A stretch of 64,000 nt of DNA. Origin: Flavobacteriales bacterium UBA4110 (GTDB taxonomy: Bacteria; Bacteroidota; Bacteroidia; Flavobacteriales; Weeksellaceae). This document shows, piece after piece, positions 15,955 through 24,575 of the stretch (the first letter of the stretch is position 1; each line of letters begins with the position of its first letter). The stretch lies in assembly GCA_002383165.1 (NCBI GenBank), contig DFXK01000002.1, positions 634,302 to 698,301 on the forward strand, given 5' to 3'. The position numbers were made by a program, and so were the translations under genes. The notes below the pieces were generated by a model. It was not told the origin of the DNA. It worked only from the letters and a program-made list of their open reading frames with translations, and made no database searches.

Positions 15955-17991
15955 ATGTCAAACAAAAAAATGATTACCGCCGCTTTGCCTTATGCAAACG
16001 GACCGGTTCATATAGGACATTTGGCGGGTGTTTATATTCCTGCGGATGTTTATGCTAGATTTCAAAGAAGATCAGGAAAAGATGTGGCGTTTATCTGCGG
16101 AAGCGATGAGCACGGGATTCCTATTACGATAAGAGCTAAAAAAGAAGGCGTTACTCCGCAAGATATTGTTGATAAATACCACGAAATCATTAAAAAATCG
16201 TTCTCAGATTTGGGGATTTCTTTTGATGAGTATTCTAGAACAACATCAGCGAATCACCGTGAAACAAGTCAGGATTTCTTCAAAGTTCTTTATGAAAAAG
16301 AGAAATTCACGGAAGAAATGTCTGAGCAGTATTTTGATGAGCAAGCAGGAGAATTCCTTGCGGACAGATATATAGTTGGAACTTGTCCAAATTGTGGCAA
16401 CGAAAACGCTTACGGTGACCAGTGTGAAAAATGTGGTTCTACCCTTTCCCCATCAGAATTGATTAACCCAAAATCAATGTTGAGCGGAAATGTTCCGATT
16501 TTAAAAGAAACAAAAAACTGGTATTTACCATTAAATGAATATGAAGATTTCTTAAACGAATGGATTATTGAAGGTCATAAAGACGACTGGAAACCCAACG
16601 TTTACGGGCAGGTAAAATCTTGGTTGAATGATGGTTTGAAGCCTCGTGCAATGACAAGAGATTTGAATTGGGGCGTTCCAGTTCCACTTCCGAATGCTGA
16701 AGGAAAAGTACTTTATGTTTGGTTTGATGCGCCGATTGGTTATATTTCTTTCACGAAAGAATGGGCTGCGAAAAACGGAAAAGACTGGAAGGATTACTGG
16801 CAAAGTGAAGGAAGTGATTTAGTTCATTTTATCGGAAAAGATAATATTGTATTTCACTGTATTATTTTCCCAAGTATGATGAAGGCTCACGGCGATTATG
16901 TGATGCCGAAAAATGTTCCTGCTTTCGAATTCCTTAATCTTGAAAATGAAAAAATCTCCACTTCAAGAAACTGGGCAGTTTGGGCGCACGAATATGTTGA
17001 GGATTTCCCGGGTCAGCAGGATGTTTTGAGATACGCATTGCTTTCATCTGCTCCAGAAACAAAGGATAATAATTTTACGTGGAAAGATTTCCAGACGAAG
17101 AATAATTCTGAATTAGTTGGAATTTTTGGAAACTTCATCAACAGAGTGGCGGTTTTGATTCATAAATATTATGATGGAATCGTTCCTCAAGGCGATGTAA
17201 ACGCTTCCGAATTAGCTGAAATCAATAAATCAGCAAAAGAAATTTCTGGTTTCTTAGAAAACTATGAATTTAGAAATTCTTTAACAGCTTTGATGAATTT
17301 GGCTCGTTTCGGAAATCAATATCTTCAGACAGAAGAACCTTGGAAAACGATTAAAGATAATCCGGAAAAAGCGGCACATTCTTTATTTGTAGGCGCTCAG
17401 ATTGCAGTTGCTTTGGCACAATTGTGTGAACCGTTTATGCCTTTCAGTTCTGAAAAATTATTGAACATGTTCAATGTTCAAAAATCAGATTGGAAAGATG
17501 TTGAAACTAAATCTGTTTTAATTGAAACAGGTCATAAAATCAACGAAGCTTCTCTTCTTTTCTCAAAAATCGAAGACGATGTGATCGAAGCTCAAATCCA
17601 AAAACTGGAAGACACCAAACAAAACAATAAAAAAACAAATCCTAACGCCAATCCTATGAAAGAGGAAATACAATTTGATGATTTTGCTAAAATCGACTTG
17701 AGAACTGCAACTATTTTAACGGCTGAGAAAGTTGAAAAAGCAGACAAACTTCTGAAATTCACAGTTGACACGGGCGTTGACGTTAGAACCGTAGTTTCTG
17801 GTGTTGCAGAGAGTTTTTCTCCAGAAGAATTGGTTGGAAAACAAGTGATGATTCTTCTGAATCTTGCACCAAGAAAAATCCGCGGAATAGAATCTCAAGG
17901 AATGTTCTTATTGACGACTAAACCAGACGGAAAATTATCTTTCGTAACACCGGACGACAGCAATGTTGAGAACGGGATTGAGATTGGATAA
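15955..17991 (+). CDS. metG: Methionyl-tRNA synthetase
   Basis: This 678-residue class I synthetase charges tRNA-Met. HIGH is at residues 19-22 (PVHIGH). A zinc knuckle has Cys144, Cys147, Cys157 and Cys160 (CPNCG...CEKCG). The KMSKS-type loop reads KISTS at 333-337, a normal MetRS variant. After the helical anticodon-binding domain there is an Asn/Lys-rich linker (about 548-562), then a C-terminal tRNA-binding OB domain of the EMAPII/Trbp111 type (DFAKIDLRTATI...), which mediates dimerisation and tRNA binding. Length and order are typical of the long bacterial form. A small secreted-protein gene follows after 11 bases and may share its transcript. Confidence 0.98.
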   Translation: MSNKKMITAALPYANGPVHIGHLAGVYIPADVYARFQRRSGKDVAFICGSDEHGIPITIRAKKEGVTPQDIVDKYHEIIKKSFSDLGISFDEYSRTTSANHRETSQDFFKVLYEKEKFTEEMSEQYFDEQAGEFLADRYIVGTCPNCGNENAYGDQCEKCGSTLSPSELINPKSMLSGNVPILKETKNWYLPLNEYEDFLNEWIIEGHKDDWKPNVYGQVKSWLNDGLKPRAMTRDLNWGVPVPLPNAEGKVLYVWFDAPIGYISFTKEWAAKNGKDWKDYWQSEGSDLVHFIGKDNIVFHCIIFPSMMKAHGDYVMPKNVPAFEFLNLENEKISTSRNWAVWAHEYVEDFPGQQDVLRYALLSSAPETKDNNFTWKDFQTKNNSELVGIFGNFINRVAVLIHKYYDGIVPQGDVNASELAEINKSAKEISGFLENYEFRNSLTALMNLARFGNQYLQTEEPWKTIKDNPEKAAHSLFVGAQIAVALAQLCEPFMPFSSEKLLNMFNVQKSDWKDVETKSVLIETGHKINEASLLFSKIEDDVIEAQIQKLEDTKQNNKKTNPNANPMKEEIQFDDFAKIDLRTATILTAEKVEKADKLLKFTVDTGVDVRTVVSGVAESFSPEELVGKQVMILLNLAPRKIRGIESQGMFLLTTKPDGKLSFVTPDDSNVENGIEIG

Positions 17992-18002
17992 AATAAACAA
18001 TA

Positions 18003-18365
18003 ATGAAAAAATTATTTACAACCCTCATGATGAGCTTCATAACATTATGCTTTGCTCAAAAGAAAGATTATAAACTTTTAACAACTGACCAATATAATAG
18101 CCCATGGTATTACTCATTTGATAAGAAAACATCTGATGGTTTTTATAGTTGGTTGAAAGTAGAGAATACAGTACAGAAAGATCCATCAACAGAGTCTACA
18201 GAGTATTACATCGAATTTAAATGTTCGAATCAGACGATGTCCGATCAAGTAGTCATAATTAATTGGCGAAAAGATAAACCTGAAATTTATAAAAACAAAT
18301 TTCCATTTCAACCAATTCCTCCGAAACATGCGGCTTGGTCTCTTGTAAAAAAGTATTGTAAGTAA
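18003..18365 (+). CDS. Small secreted protein of unknown function
   Basis: The 120-residue product has a signal peptide ending at CFAQ (residues 1-19), then a polar, Trp/Tyr-rich domain (SPWYYSFDKKTSDGFYSWLKVENTV, YYIEFKCSN, VVIINWRKD) that looks mostly beta. Two cysteines (in FKCSNQ and at the end, KYCK) could form a disulfide. I do not recognise a family. It starts 11 bases after metG and is closed by a terminator at 18394-18420, so it is probably transcribed with metG. Confidence 0.75.
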   Translation: MKKLFTTLMMSFITLCFAQKKDYKLLTTDQYNSPWYYSFDKKTSDGFYSWLKVENTVQKDPSTESTEYYIEFKCSNQTMSDQVVIINWRKDKPEIYKNKFPFQPIPPKHAAWSLVKKYCK

Positions 18366-18393
18366 GAATTTTAGATAAAATTTAAATAGAATA

Positions 18394-18420
18394 AGGGCAT
18401 TTTCGGATGCCCTCTTTTTT
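18394..18420 (+). terminator. Terminator after the small secreted protein gene
   Basis: AGGGCAT and ATGCCCT form a 7-bp stem with loop TTTCGG, followed by CTTTTTT. It ends the metG transcript and lies immediately before the next ATG at 18425. Confidence 0.85.
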
Positions 18421-18424
18421 ATAA

Positions 18425-19090
18425 ATGGTCAGTAAAAACACGCTAAGAAAACTTTCAGACCGCGAACTGGAAAACTACCTGAAACCCGAATCTCGCTTTG
18501 TTCCCAAAGCGATTCAGACGGCTTTTGAAATTTTGACAGAAAGAGGCAGATATTTTTCCGATGAAGAAAAGGAAAACATTCAAAAATTAATTAATAAAAA
18601 AGAAAACGAAGAATTAGATCGTTTACTAGAAGAGCAAGAATTAAAAAAAGACCACATCACCGAAGATGCGAATGCAATTCGTCTTTATTCTAGAGGAATA
18701 ATTTTGTTTTTTGGAGTCTTTTTTGGGTTTATTTCTGGCGCAATTTTGTTAGGACTAAATTTTTTCAAATTAAAAAAATACAAAGAAGGCATATTGGTTA
18801 TCTTATTGGGATTTATTTATTCAATATTTCAATATTTCGGAGTTCCTTTAATGTATAAAATGAAAAGTGCGCACGAAATGACTAGCTACAGAAAAAGCCC
18901 TGAATTGCTTTTCATAATTTTCGGAGTTCTAGTTTTATATTTCATTTGGATAGAGGTTATTAAAAAATTACCCTATCGTTCAGAATCACCATTAATTCCC
19001 ATTTTGTTGGGATTATTAATGTCCTTTTTAATTTACACCAACTTTAACAATTGGTTTTCTTCCTACTTTTTAATCAATCTCGCCAGATAA
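18425..19090 (+). CDS. Hypothetical membrane protein
   Basis: The 221-residue product has a charged cytoplasmic N-terminal part of about 90 residues, with a likely helical stretch (DEEKENIQKLINKKENEELDRLLEEQELKKD). Four hydrophobic segments follow, near 92-115, 122-142, 158-175 and 190-208. I do not recognise the family. The start codon lies 5 bases after a terminator, so a promoter must overlap that region or there is some readthrough. Its 3' end overlaps the convergent methyltransferase gene by 28 bases. Confidence 0.7.
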   Translation: MVSKNTLRKLSDRELENYLKPESRFVPKAIQTAFEILTERGRYFSDEEKENIQKLINKKENEELDRLLEEQELKKDHITEDANAIRLYSRGIILFFGVFFGFISGAILLGLNFFKLKKYKEGILVILLGFIYSIFQYFGVPLMYKMKSAHEMTSYRKSPELLFIIFGVLVLYFIWIEVIKKLPYRSESPLIPILLGLLMSFLIYTNFNNWFSSYFLINLAR

Positions 19091-19767
19091 GAATCTTCAG
19101 CCTGCAAAACTTTTTCAATTTTAAAATCATTATTTTCTGCAGCATTTTTCAAAGTATCAAAGTCTAGATACAACCATTTTATCGGTTCTTCAGATTCTCC
19201 TTTATAGTGAACAATGTAATTCAGCTCACCATAATATCCACCAGCAGGAATGTAAAAACCACCATCTTCATCCTCATCAAACATATAGAGAATATCCGTG
19301 CTGTCAATAAGAATCTGACCTTTTGGGCTTAATAAAGAATAAAGTTTTTTGAGATAAACATCAATAACATTCAGACTTTGGAAAATTCCTGTTCCGTTCA
19401 TCAACAAAAGAATCGTATCAAAATTTCCTTCTGAAAAATGCAGCATATTCTCTGCAACAGCACTCTTCACGCCTCTCAGTTTACAAACCTCAATGGATTT
19501 TGGAGAAATATCTAATGCTGTAACTTCAAGATGTCTTTCATTCTGAAGATAAAGTGAATGCGAACCAGCTCCAGCTCCGATGTCCAAAACTTTTCCGCTC
19601 GCCAATTTCAAAGCTTTTTGTTCGATTTTATTCATCGCTTCAAAATCTCGGAAAAGATAATCCACAGGAAGTTCATCCAGTTCAGAAATCGAAGTTTCGG
19701 TTTGCAAATCTTCAGGATCAACATTGTGATAATAATCCCAGATTGCGAGTCCCATTAAATCTTTCAT
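19063..19767 (-). CDS. Class I SAM-dependent methyltransferase
   Basis: The 234-residue product has the Rossmann methyltransferase core: motif I KVLDIGAGAGSHSLYL, the acidic end of strand 2 in VTALDISPKSIEVC, and motif IV region FDTILLLMNGTG. The N-terminal 55 residues (GLAIWDYYHNVDPEDLQTETSISELDELPVDYLFRDF) look like a lid. The insertion MFDEDEDGGFYIPAGGYYGELNYIVHYKGES could contact substrate. The substrate is not apparent. It is a single gene on the minus strand with a good promoter match just upstream. Confidence 0.85.
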   Translation of the reverse strand: MKDLMGLAIWDYYHNVDPEDLQTETSISELDELPVDYLFRDFEAMNKIEQKALKLASGKVLDIGAGAGSHSLYLQNERHLEVTALDISPKSIEVCKLRGVKSAVAENMLHFSEGNFDTILLLMNGTGIFQSLNVIDVYLKKLYSLLSPKGQILIDSTDILYMFDEDEDGGFYIPAGGYYGELNYIVHYKGESEEPIKWLYLDFDTLKNAAENNDFKIEKVLQAEDSYLARLIKK

Positions 19768-19783
19768 AGCGGTAAATCTTTTG

Positions 19784-19791
19784 CAAAGATA
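19784..19791 (-). promoter_or_regulatory. Candidate -7 element of the methyltransferase gene
   Basis: TATCTTTG on the minus strand matches TAnnTTTG exactly, 16 bases before the ATG at 19767. No clear -33 TTG is present. Confidence 0.45.
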
Positions 19792-19814
19792 GAATTTTAG
19801 TTTCGTAGTTTTAA

Positions 19815-19969
19815 TTTAAACACAAAGGCACAAAGCTATTTTTCTTCGATTCGTTTTTAAGGCTCAAAGATATTTTCGCTACAAGATTTCAACTTTAAAA
19901 AACTTGAAATCTTTTGTGCCTTCAAAGAATTATTGAATAAAAATTAAAACCTTGTGTCTTTGTGTTTAA
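19815..19969. repeat. Intergenic element with imperfect terminal inverted repeats
   Basis: TTTAAACACAAAGGCACAAAG at the left end is the near reverse complement of CTTGTGTCTTTGTGTTTAA at the right end. Between them AAGATTTCAA (19883-19892) and TTGAAATCTT (19904-19913) form a 10-bp hairpin. It has no open frame. From memory such CACAAAGRCACAAAG elements are common between flavobacterial genes. It occupies most of the 299-base gap before the VWA gene. Confidence 0.55.
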
Positions 19970-20066
19970 TGTATAAGTTTATCATTGTCATTACTTTTTT
20001 CTATTTTCTTACGGTTCAGATTTTGCTAATAATGCCTAAATTGTATCTCAAATTTGAAATCAATCT

Positions 20067-21209
20067 ATGACAGATAAAAATAAAAACTTCCACACGGGAT
20101 TCACTTTCAGCAAGCATATTCCGGAAGAGGTTTCGCATTTTGACAGAGTATTTGGTATTTTCAAAGACTTGCTCATCCACACTTCCGGAGATTTGGACGA
20201 AGCTTTTGACTGGTTGGATATGCTCGATAAAGAGTACGACATTTTCAATAAAGAATATGGCTTGGATGACTTTATCGAAGACCTTAAAAAACGAGGCTAC
20301 ATCAAAGAAGAAATTAAACCAGAAGATGGCAATTCAGGAACTGGAGAAGGCAAAAATATTCTGACAGCAAAATTAGAAGCAGCTTTAAGAGATTATGCAC
20401 TCGACCAAATATTTGGAAAACTGAGAAAAAGCGGCGTTGGTAATCACAGAACTAACAAAAGTGGTGTTGGTGACGAGAAAGATGGAGAAAACCGAAATTT
20501 CCAATTTGGCGATGACCTTGCAATGGTTAATCTGACGGAAAGTATCAAGAATGCACAAATCAACAACGGAATTTCGGATCTGAGGTTAACGGAAAACGAC
20601 CTGATTGTTGAAGAAACCAAACATAAAGCGCAGATGAGTACGGTTTTGATGATTGACATTAGCCACTCGATGATTTTGTATGGCGAAGACCGAATTACAC
20701 CTGCCAAAAAAGTAGCGATGGCATTAGTGGAACTCATCAAAAGAAAATATCCGAAAGATTCCATTGACATTATTGTTTTCGGTAATGATGCCTGGCCGAT
20801 TCAGATTAAGGATTTGCCTTATCTGCAAGTCGGACCTTATCACACCAATACCGTTGCCGGATTGGAATTAGCGATGGATATCCTCCGAAGAAAACGTAAT
20901 ACGAACAAGCAAATCTTTATGATTACCGATGGGAAACCAAGTTGTCTAAAACTTCCAACCGGCGAATACTATATGAACAGCGTTGGATTGGACGAAAAAA
21001 TTGTTTCGGAATGTCTCAACAGAGCGGCACAAGCTAGAAAACTGAAAATCCCAATCACCACTTTTATGATTGCGCAAGATCCGTATCTGAGACAATTTGT
21101 GAAAGCTTTCACAGCTCAAAACAAAGGAAAAGCTTTCTTAACTGGACTTTCTGGTTTGGGACAAATGATATTTGAAGATTACGAAAAAAACAGAATTAAA
21201 AGGATTTGA
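20067..21209 (+). CDS. VWA-domain protein, partner of the downstream MoxR/BchI-type ATPase
   Basis: The 380-residue protein has a helical N-terminal part, a linker with two KSGVG motifs near 121-135, and a C-terminal von Willebrand A domain. The metal-site motif is DISHS (Asp197, Ser199, Ser201), with further ligands likely in TNT and in TDG of MITDGKPS. There is no signal peptide or membrane segment, so it is cytoplasmic. VWA proteins of this sort act with AAA+ ATPases of the MoxR or Mg-chelatase I type in metal insertion or protein remodelling. No chelatase H subunit or tetrapyrrole gene is near, so chlorophyll synthesis is excluded. The target is unknown. Confidence 0.85.
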   Translation: MTDKNKNFHTGFTFSKHIPEEVSHFDRVFGIFKDLLIHTSGDLDEAFDWLDMLDKEYDIFNKEYGLDDFIEDLKKRGYIKEEIKPEDGNSGTGEGKNILTAKLEAALRDYALDQIFGKLRKSGVGNHRTNKSGVGDEKDGENRNFQFGDDLAMVNLTESIKNAQINNGISDLRLTENDLIVEETKHKAQMSTVLMIDISHSMILYGEDRITPAKKVAMALVELIKRKYPKDSIDIIVFGNDAWPIQIKDLPYLQVGPYHTNTVAGLELAMDILRRKRNTNKQIFMITDGKPSCLKLPTGEYYMNSVGLDEKIVSECLNRAAQARKLKIPITTFMIAQDPYLRQFVKAFTAQNKGKAFLTGLSGLGQMIFEDYEKNRIKRI

Positions 21210-21367
21210 AACAAGATACAAGAATCAAGGTAAAAGTAAAAAGACAAAACAATTTTGCTGAGCGAAGCGCCTTTGCGAACTAAAATATTTTAAATACAAG
21301 TAAAAAAATCTTTGCGGACTTTGCGTTAAAAATCCGCACACATAAAAATAATTATATCATTATAAAA
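21210..21367. repeat. Possible remnant of a dispersed repeat (CTTTGCG repeats)
   Basis: The gap between the VWA and ATPase genes contains GCGCCTTTGCGAAC and, about 60 bases on, CTTTGCGGACTTTGCGTTAAA, with GAGCGAAGCGCC before them. This resembles other intergenic flavobacterial repeats from memory. No terminator was found, so the two genes may be co-transcribed. Confidence 0.35.
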
Positions 21368-22822
21368 ATGAAGAACGATACAACATTCAAAGAATTAAAA
21401 AAATCGGGATACACAGATAAAACCATCAATCAGGAAATTCAAGCGAACCTGATTGCAAAAATCAAAGCTAAAGAACCAGTTTTCGAAGGACTTTGGGGTT
21501 ACGAAGACACTGTGATTCCACAATTAAAAAAAGCAATCTTGGCCGGACATCACATCAATCTTTTAGGATTACGAGGACAGGCAAAAACCAGAATTGCCAG
21601 AAGTATGGTTAATCTTTTGGACGAATATATGCCAATTGTGAAAGGCTCGGAAATCAATGACAGTCCGTTTCAGCCGATTTCAAAATTCGCTAGAGATTTG
21701 ATTGCTGAGTTGGGAGATGAAACGCCAATTTCTTGGGTTCATCGTTCAGAAAGATTCTTTGAAAAACTGGCAACACCGGACGTGAATGTTGCAGATTTAA
21801 TTGGAGATATCGACCCAATCAAAGCAGCAACTTTGAAACTTCCTTATTCAGACGAACGTGTTTTACATTACGGAATGATTCCAAGAGCAAACCGTTCGAT
21901 TTTTGTTTTGAATGAATTGCCCGATTTACAGGCGAGAATCCAGGTTTCATTGTTTAATATTTTACAAGAAGGCGATGTTCAAATCCGAGGTTTCCAGTTG
22001 AGAATGCCTTTGGATATTCAGTTTGTGTTTACAGCGAATCCTGAAGATTATACCAACAGAGGAAGTATTGTTACACCTTTGAAAGACAGAATTGGTTCTC
22101 AGATTTTTACCCATTATCCGAAAACCATTGCATTAGCAAGACAAATCACGGAACAAGAAGCTTTGATTTCTGAAGATGATAAAGCAAAAATCCAGGTTCC
22201 AGATTTAGCAAGAAATCTTTTGGAAGAAGTCGCTTTTGCAGCGAGAGAAAGTGAATATGTAGATGCGAAAAGTGGCGTGAGTGCAAGATTGACAATCAGT
22301 GCAATGGAAAATCTAATTGCAGCGGCTAAACTGAGACTTTTGGAATCTGATTCGGATAAGACACAAGTTCGTTTGTTGGATTTTATGTCCATTATTCCAT
22401 CCATTACAGGTAAGATTGAACTGGTTTACGAAGGTGAACAAGAAGGTGCTGATTATGTTGCAAAAATCTTGATTGATGATGCTATTATGGTTCAGTTTGA
22501 AAGTCTTTTCCCACGAATTTCTAAATTAGAGAAAGAAGGCCTGAAAACACCTTACACCGATATCATCCAATGGTTCAACAATAATCATCTAGAACTGAAC
22601 TATTCTGATACAGACAAAGAATTTTATAACAAATTAGATAATATAAAACCTCTAACTACTTTAATTGAAGAAAACGTTTCTGAATTAGACGATAACGATA
22701 AAAACTTCTGCAAAGAATTGGTTCTTTGGGCTTTGACCATCAGTAAAAAATTGGATAAATCGGAGAATGCTTCCGTTTTGAGTTTTGAGTCAGCTGGGAT
22801 TGGTCAGTTTTTTAGAAAATAA
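21368..22822 (+). CDS. AAA+ ATPase of the MoxR/magnesium-chelatase I type
   Basis: The 484-residue protein has one AAA+ core: P-loop GLRGQAKT (67-74) in the MoxR style with Ala before Lys, a Walker B-like strand SIFVLNELPDL (177-187), and sensor 1 in FVFTANPEDY. Asn182 sits where most AAA+ proteins have the Walker B aspartate, while Glu183 is kept. The C-terminal helical region runs to about 480. It most likely assembles as a ring and works with the VWA protein encoded 158 bases upstream. Substrate unknown. It is often annotated as magnesium chelatase, but no other chelatase genes are present. Confidence 0.85.
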   Translation: MKNDTTFKELKKSGYTDKTINQEIQANLIAKIKAKEPVFEGLWGYEDTVIPQLKKAILAGHHINLLGLRGQAKTRIARSMVNLLDEYMPIVKGSEINDSPFQPISKFARDLIAELGDETPISWVHRSERFFEKLATPDVNVADLIGDIDPIKAATLKLPYSDERVLHYGMIPRANRSIFVLNELPDLQARIQVSLFNILQEGDVQIRGFQLRMPLDIQFVFTANPEDYTNRGSIVTPLKDRIGSQIFTHYPKTIALARQITEQEALISEDDKAKIQVPDLARNLLEEVAFAARESEYVDAKSGVSARLTISAMENLIAAAKLRLLESDSDKTQVRLLDFMSIIPSITGKIELVYEGEQEGADYVAKILIDDAIMVQFESLFPRISKLEKEGLKTPYTDIIQWFNNNHLELNYSDTDKEFYNKLDNIKPLTTLIEENVSELDDNDKNFCKELVLWALTISKKLDKSENASVLSFESAGIGQFFRK

Positions 22823-22846
22823 GTTTTACAATAAATTTCAAAATAC

Positions 22847-22877
22847 AAAACCTCGGAGAAATTTCTCCGAGGTTTTT
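22847..22877 (+). terminator. Terminator after the MoxR-type ATPase gene
   Basis: CCTCGGAGAAATTTCTCCGAGG is a perfect inverted repeat of 11-base arms flanked by AAAA and TTTTT. It can also stop transcription from the convergent efflux operon. Confidence 0.9.
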
Positions 22878-22980
22878 ATTTATAGCCCCATCTAGAAAAT
22901 CAGGATAAATTATAGTTTCTAAAAAAAGCAAAGCCCAATCTCCTAAGAAACAAGGCCTCACTCACGAAAAACAATTAGTC

Positions 22981-24573
22981 CTATATTACAGATCCTGCAG
23001 CATCCTTCAAGCCTTCTGTAAATTTTTTCCGTTCTTTCAAACTTCTTCTGGTAATAACTGTTTTTCCTGCTAAAGCCTTCATAAACTTCAGCTGCTCAAA
23101 CCTTTCTCTTCCAAAATGATGAAAAAGAACATAAACCAGAACGCCTGAGCATGTGATGATGATGTAACCAAATATTTTTTTAGTTGCCACTATAATGGCA
23201 TTCAGCTGCAATAGCTTGATGTTTTTGGAAAGTGTTTGTGGGGTAATTGTCATCCCATCCAAATAAACAGCAGCATTGCCAATACTCTCTATCTGAAATC
23301 TGTACTGAAACCACGAATATAATGTAGAAAAAATCCCAACAGCCAGAAACGTTCTCCAAACCAGAACCAACCCAATAGCTGCAATCATATCATTAATCTC
23401 TAATTTGTCCAACGTATAGTACCAAACAGATATAAACAACGCGCCCATCCCGTAGCCTTTGAGAAACATTGGCAAATACCAATTATTATAACTGAACTCT
23501 AAAACCATAGAAAAGTACATTATGATAGCATAGCCCAGCATCGCAGAGAAACCAGAAAAGACAAACATCTTAACCGGTAATTCTTTTTTGAACCAAAACA
23601 TCGCCAATATACCGGAAACAATAATCCCTGGAATCATCAATGTACTTAGTTTTGCATTTGTAAGTTGATCATAGCCCAACACGCCCATTGAAAAAGTGTT
23701 CTGAATAGAAGCAGTTCCAAGATACATCCCCAGAAAGAATAACATGATCAAACCATTGACAACATTGCTTTTTTTAAAAATATTAAAAGAAAGGTAAGGT
23801 CTTTTGAGAGTTAATTGTCTTACACAAAGCATCCCAAAACTTACAAAAGCAACTAGACTTGCGTGAATGATCTTGCGGGAGTTCCACCAATCCTGTTGTT
23901 TACCAAATGCATAAACATAAGCCGAAAACATAAAGGTTGAAACAAACAAAACAATACTCATCCAATCGATATAATGCAAAGGCATTTTGATGGCAAAATA
24001 TTTATCATGCATAAAAAACCAATGTAAAACAGCCATCAATAAACAAGCTATAGCAGCTAAAATGTAAAACTGTTGCCAATTATATATTAAGGATACTTCG
24101 GTTGCATAATATGATGCCAATTGTTGAAGAACCAGCACGAAGGTATAAAAGGCGCCATAGAAAAACCCTCTATTCCCCATCATTACCATCAATGGTAAGA
24201 AAAATTCCAGCGATGCTATCATCTTCAAAAAACCTATCAAAAGTGCTGTGAACACAAAAATCATTGGGGAGGTTGCTGTTGCATTAATAAAACAAAGAAT
24301 CGCCAAAGCAATCAGAATGAAAATAATCTTATCTCTGACTTTAAATCGTTGTTTCAGTCTTCCAACAATAGGCATACAAGCTCCCATTCCAATTGTATTG
24401 GCATAATTGGCCCACAAAAAGTATTCGGATTGCGTACCTAGTCCGCTGGATAAACTGGTAATATTCCCTGTGTAAACGCCACTAAGCGGCATAAGCAATG
24501 CCAGCATCAATACTATCAATAGCAACTGCAATGGCTTGGGAATCCAATCGTTATATAGACCTTTGTTGTACAT
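22981..24573 (-). CDS. MFS multidrug transporter, DHA2/EmrB-like, 14 membrane segments
   Basis: The 530-residue inner-membrane protein has about 14 hydrophobic segments, the number of the DHA2 drug:H+ antiporter family. A motif A-like loop GRLKQRFKVRDKI follows TM2. Extended hydrophilic stretches near 425-445 (IESIGNAAVYLDGMTITPQTL) and a basic C-terminal tail (TRRSLKERKKFTEGLK) are present. It is the last gene of a tolC-hlyD-MFS operon, 2 bases after the fusion-protein stop. Together these three should export a drug or metabolite across both membranes as EmrAB-TolC does. The substrate is not known. Confidence 0.88.
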   Translation of the reverse strand: MYNKGLYNDWIPKPLQLLLIVLMLALLMPLSGVYTGNITSLSSGLGTQSEYFLWANYANTIGMGACMPIVGRLKQRFKVRDKIIFILIALAILCFINATATSPMIFVFTALLIGFLKMIASLEFFLPLMVMMGNRGFFYGAFYTFVLVLQQLASYYATEVSLIYNWQQFYILAAIACLLMAVLHWFFMHDKYFAIKMPLHYIDWMSIVLFVSTFMFSAYVYAFGKQQDWWNSRKIIHASLVAFVSFGMLCVRQLTLKRPYLSFNIFKKSNVVNGLIMLFFLGMYLGTASIQNTFSMGVLGYDQLTNAKLSTLMIPGIIVSGILAMFWFKKELPVKMFVFSGFSAMLGYAIIMYFSMVLEFSYNNWYLPMFLKGYGMGALFISVWYYTLDKLEINDMIAAIGLVLVWRTFLAVGIFSTLYSWFQYRFQIESIGNAAVYLDGMTITPQTLSKNIKLLQLNAIIVATKKIFGYIIITCSGVLVYVLFHHFGRERFEQLKFMKALAGKTVITRRSLKERKKFTEGLKDAAGSVI

Positions 24574-24575
24574 TA

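Noticed and set aside
15955..17991. MetG with a defective KMSKS motif
   Set aside because: KISTS is a normal variant in methionyl-tRNA synthetases of this type.
20067..22822. Chlorophyll or cobalamin magnesium/cobalt chelatase
   Set aside because: The ATPase and VWA proteins resemble chelatase subunits, but there is no H/CobN subunit and no tetrapyrrole gene nearby, and the Walker B differs.
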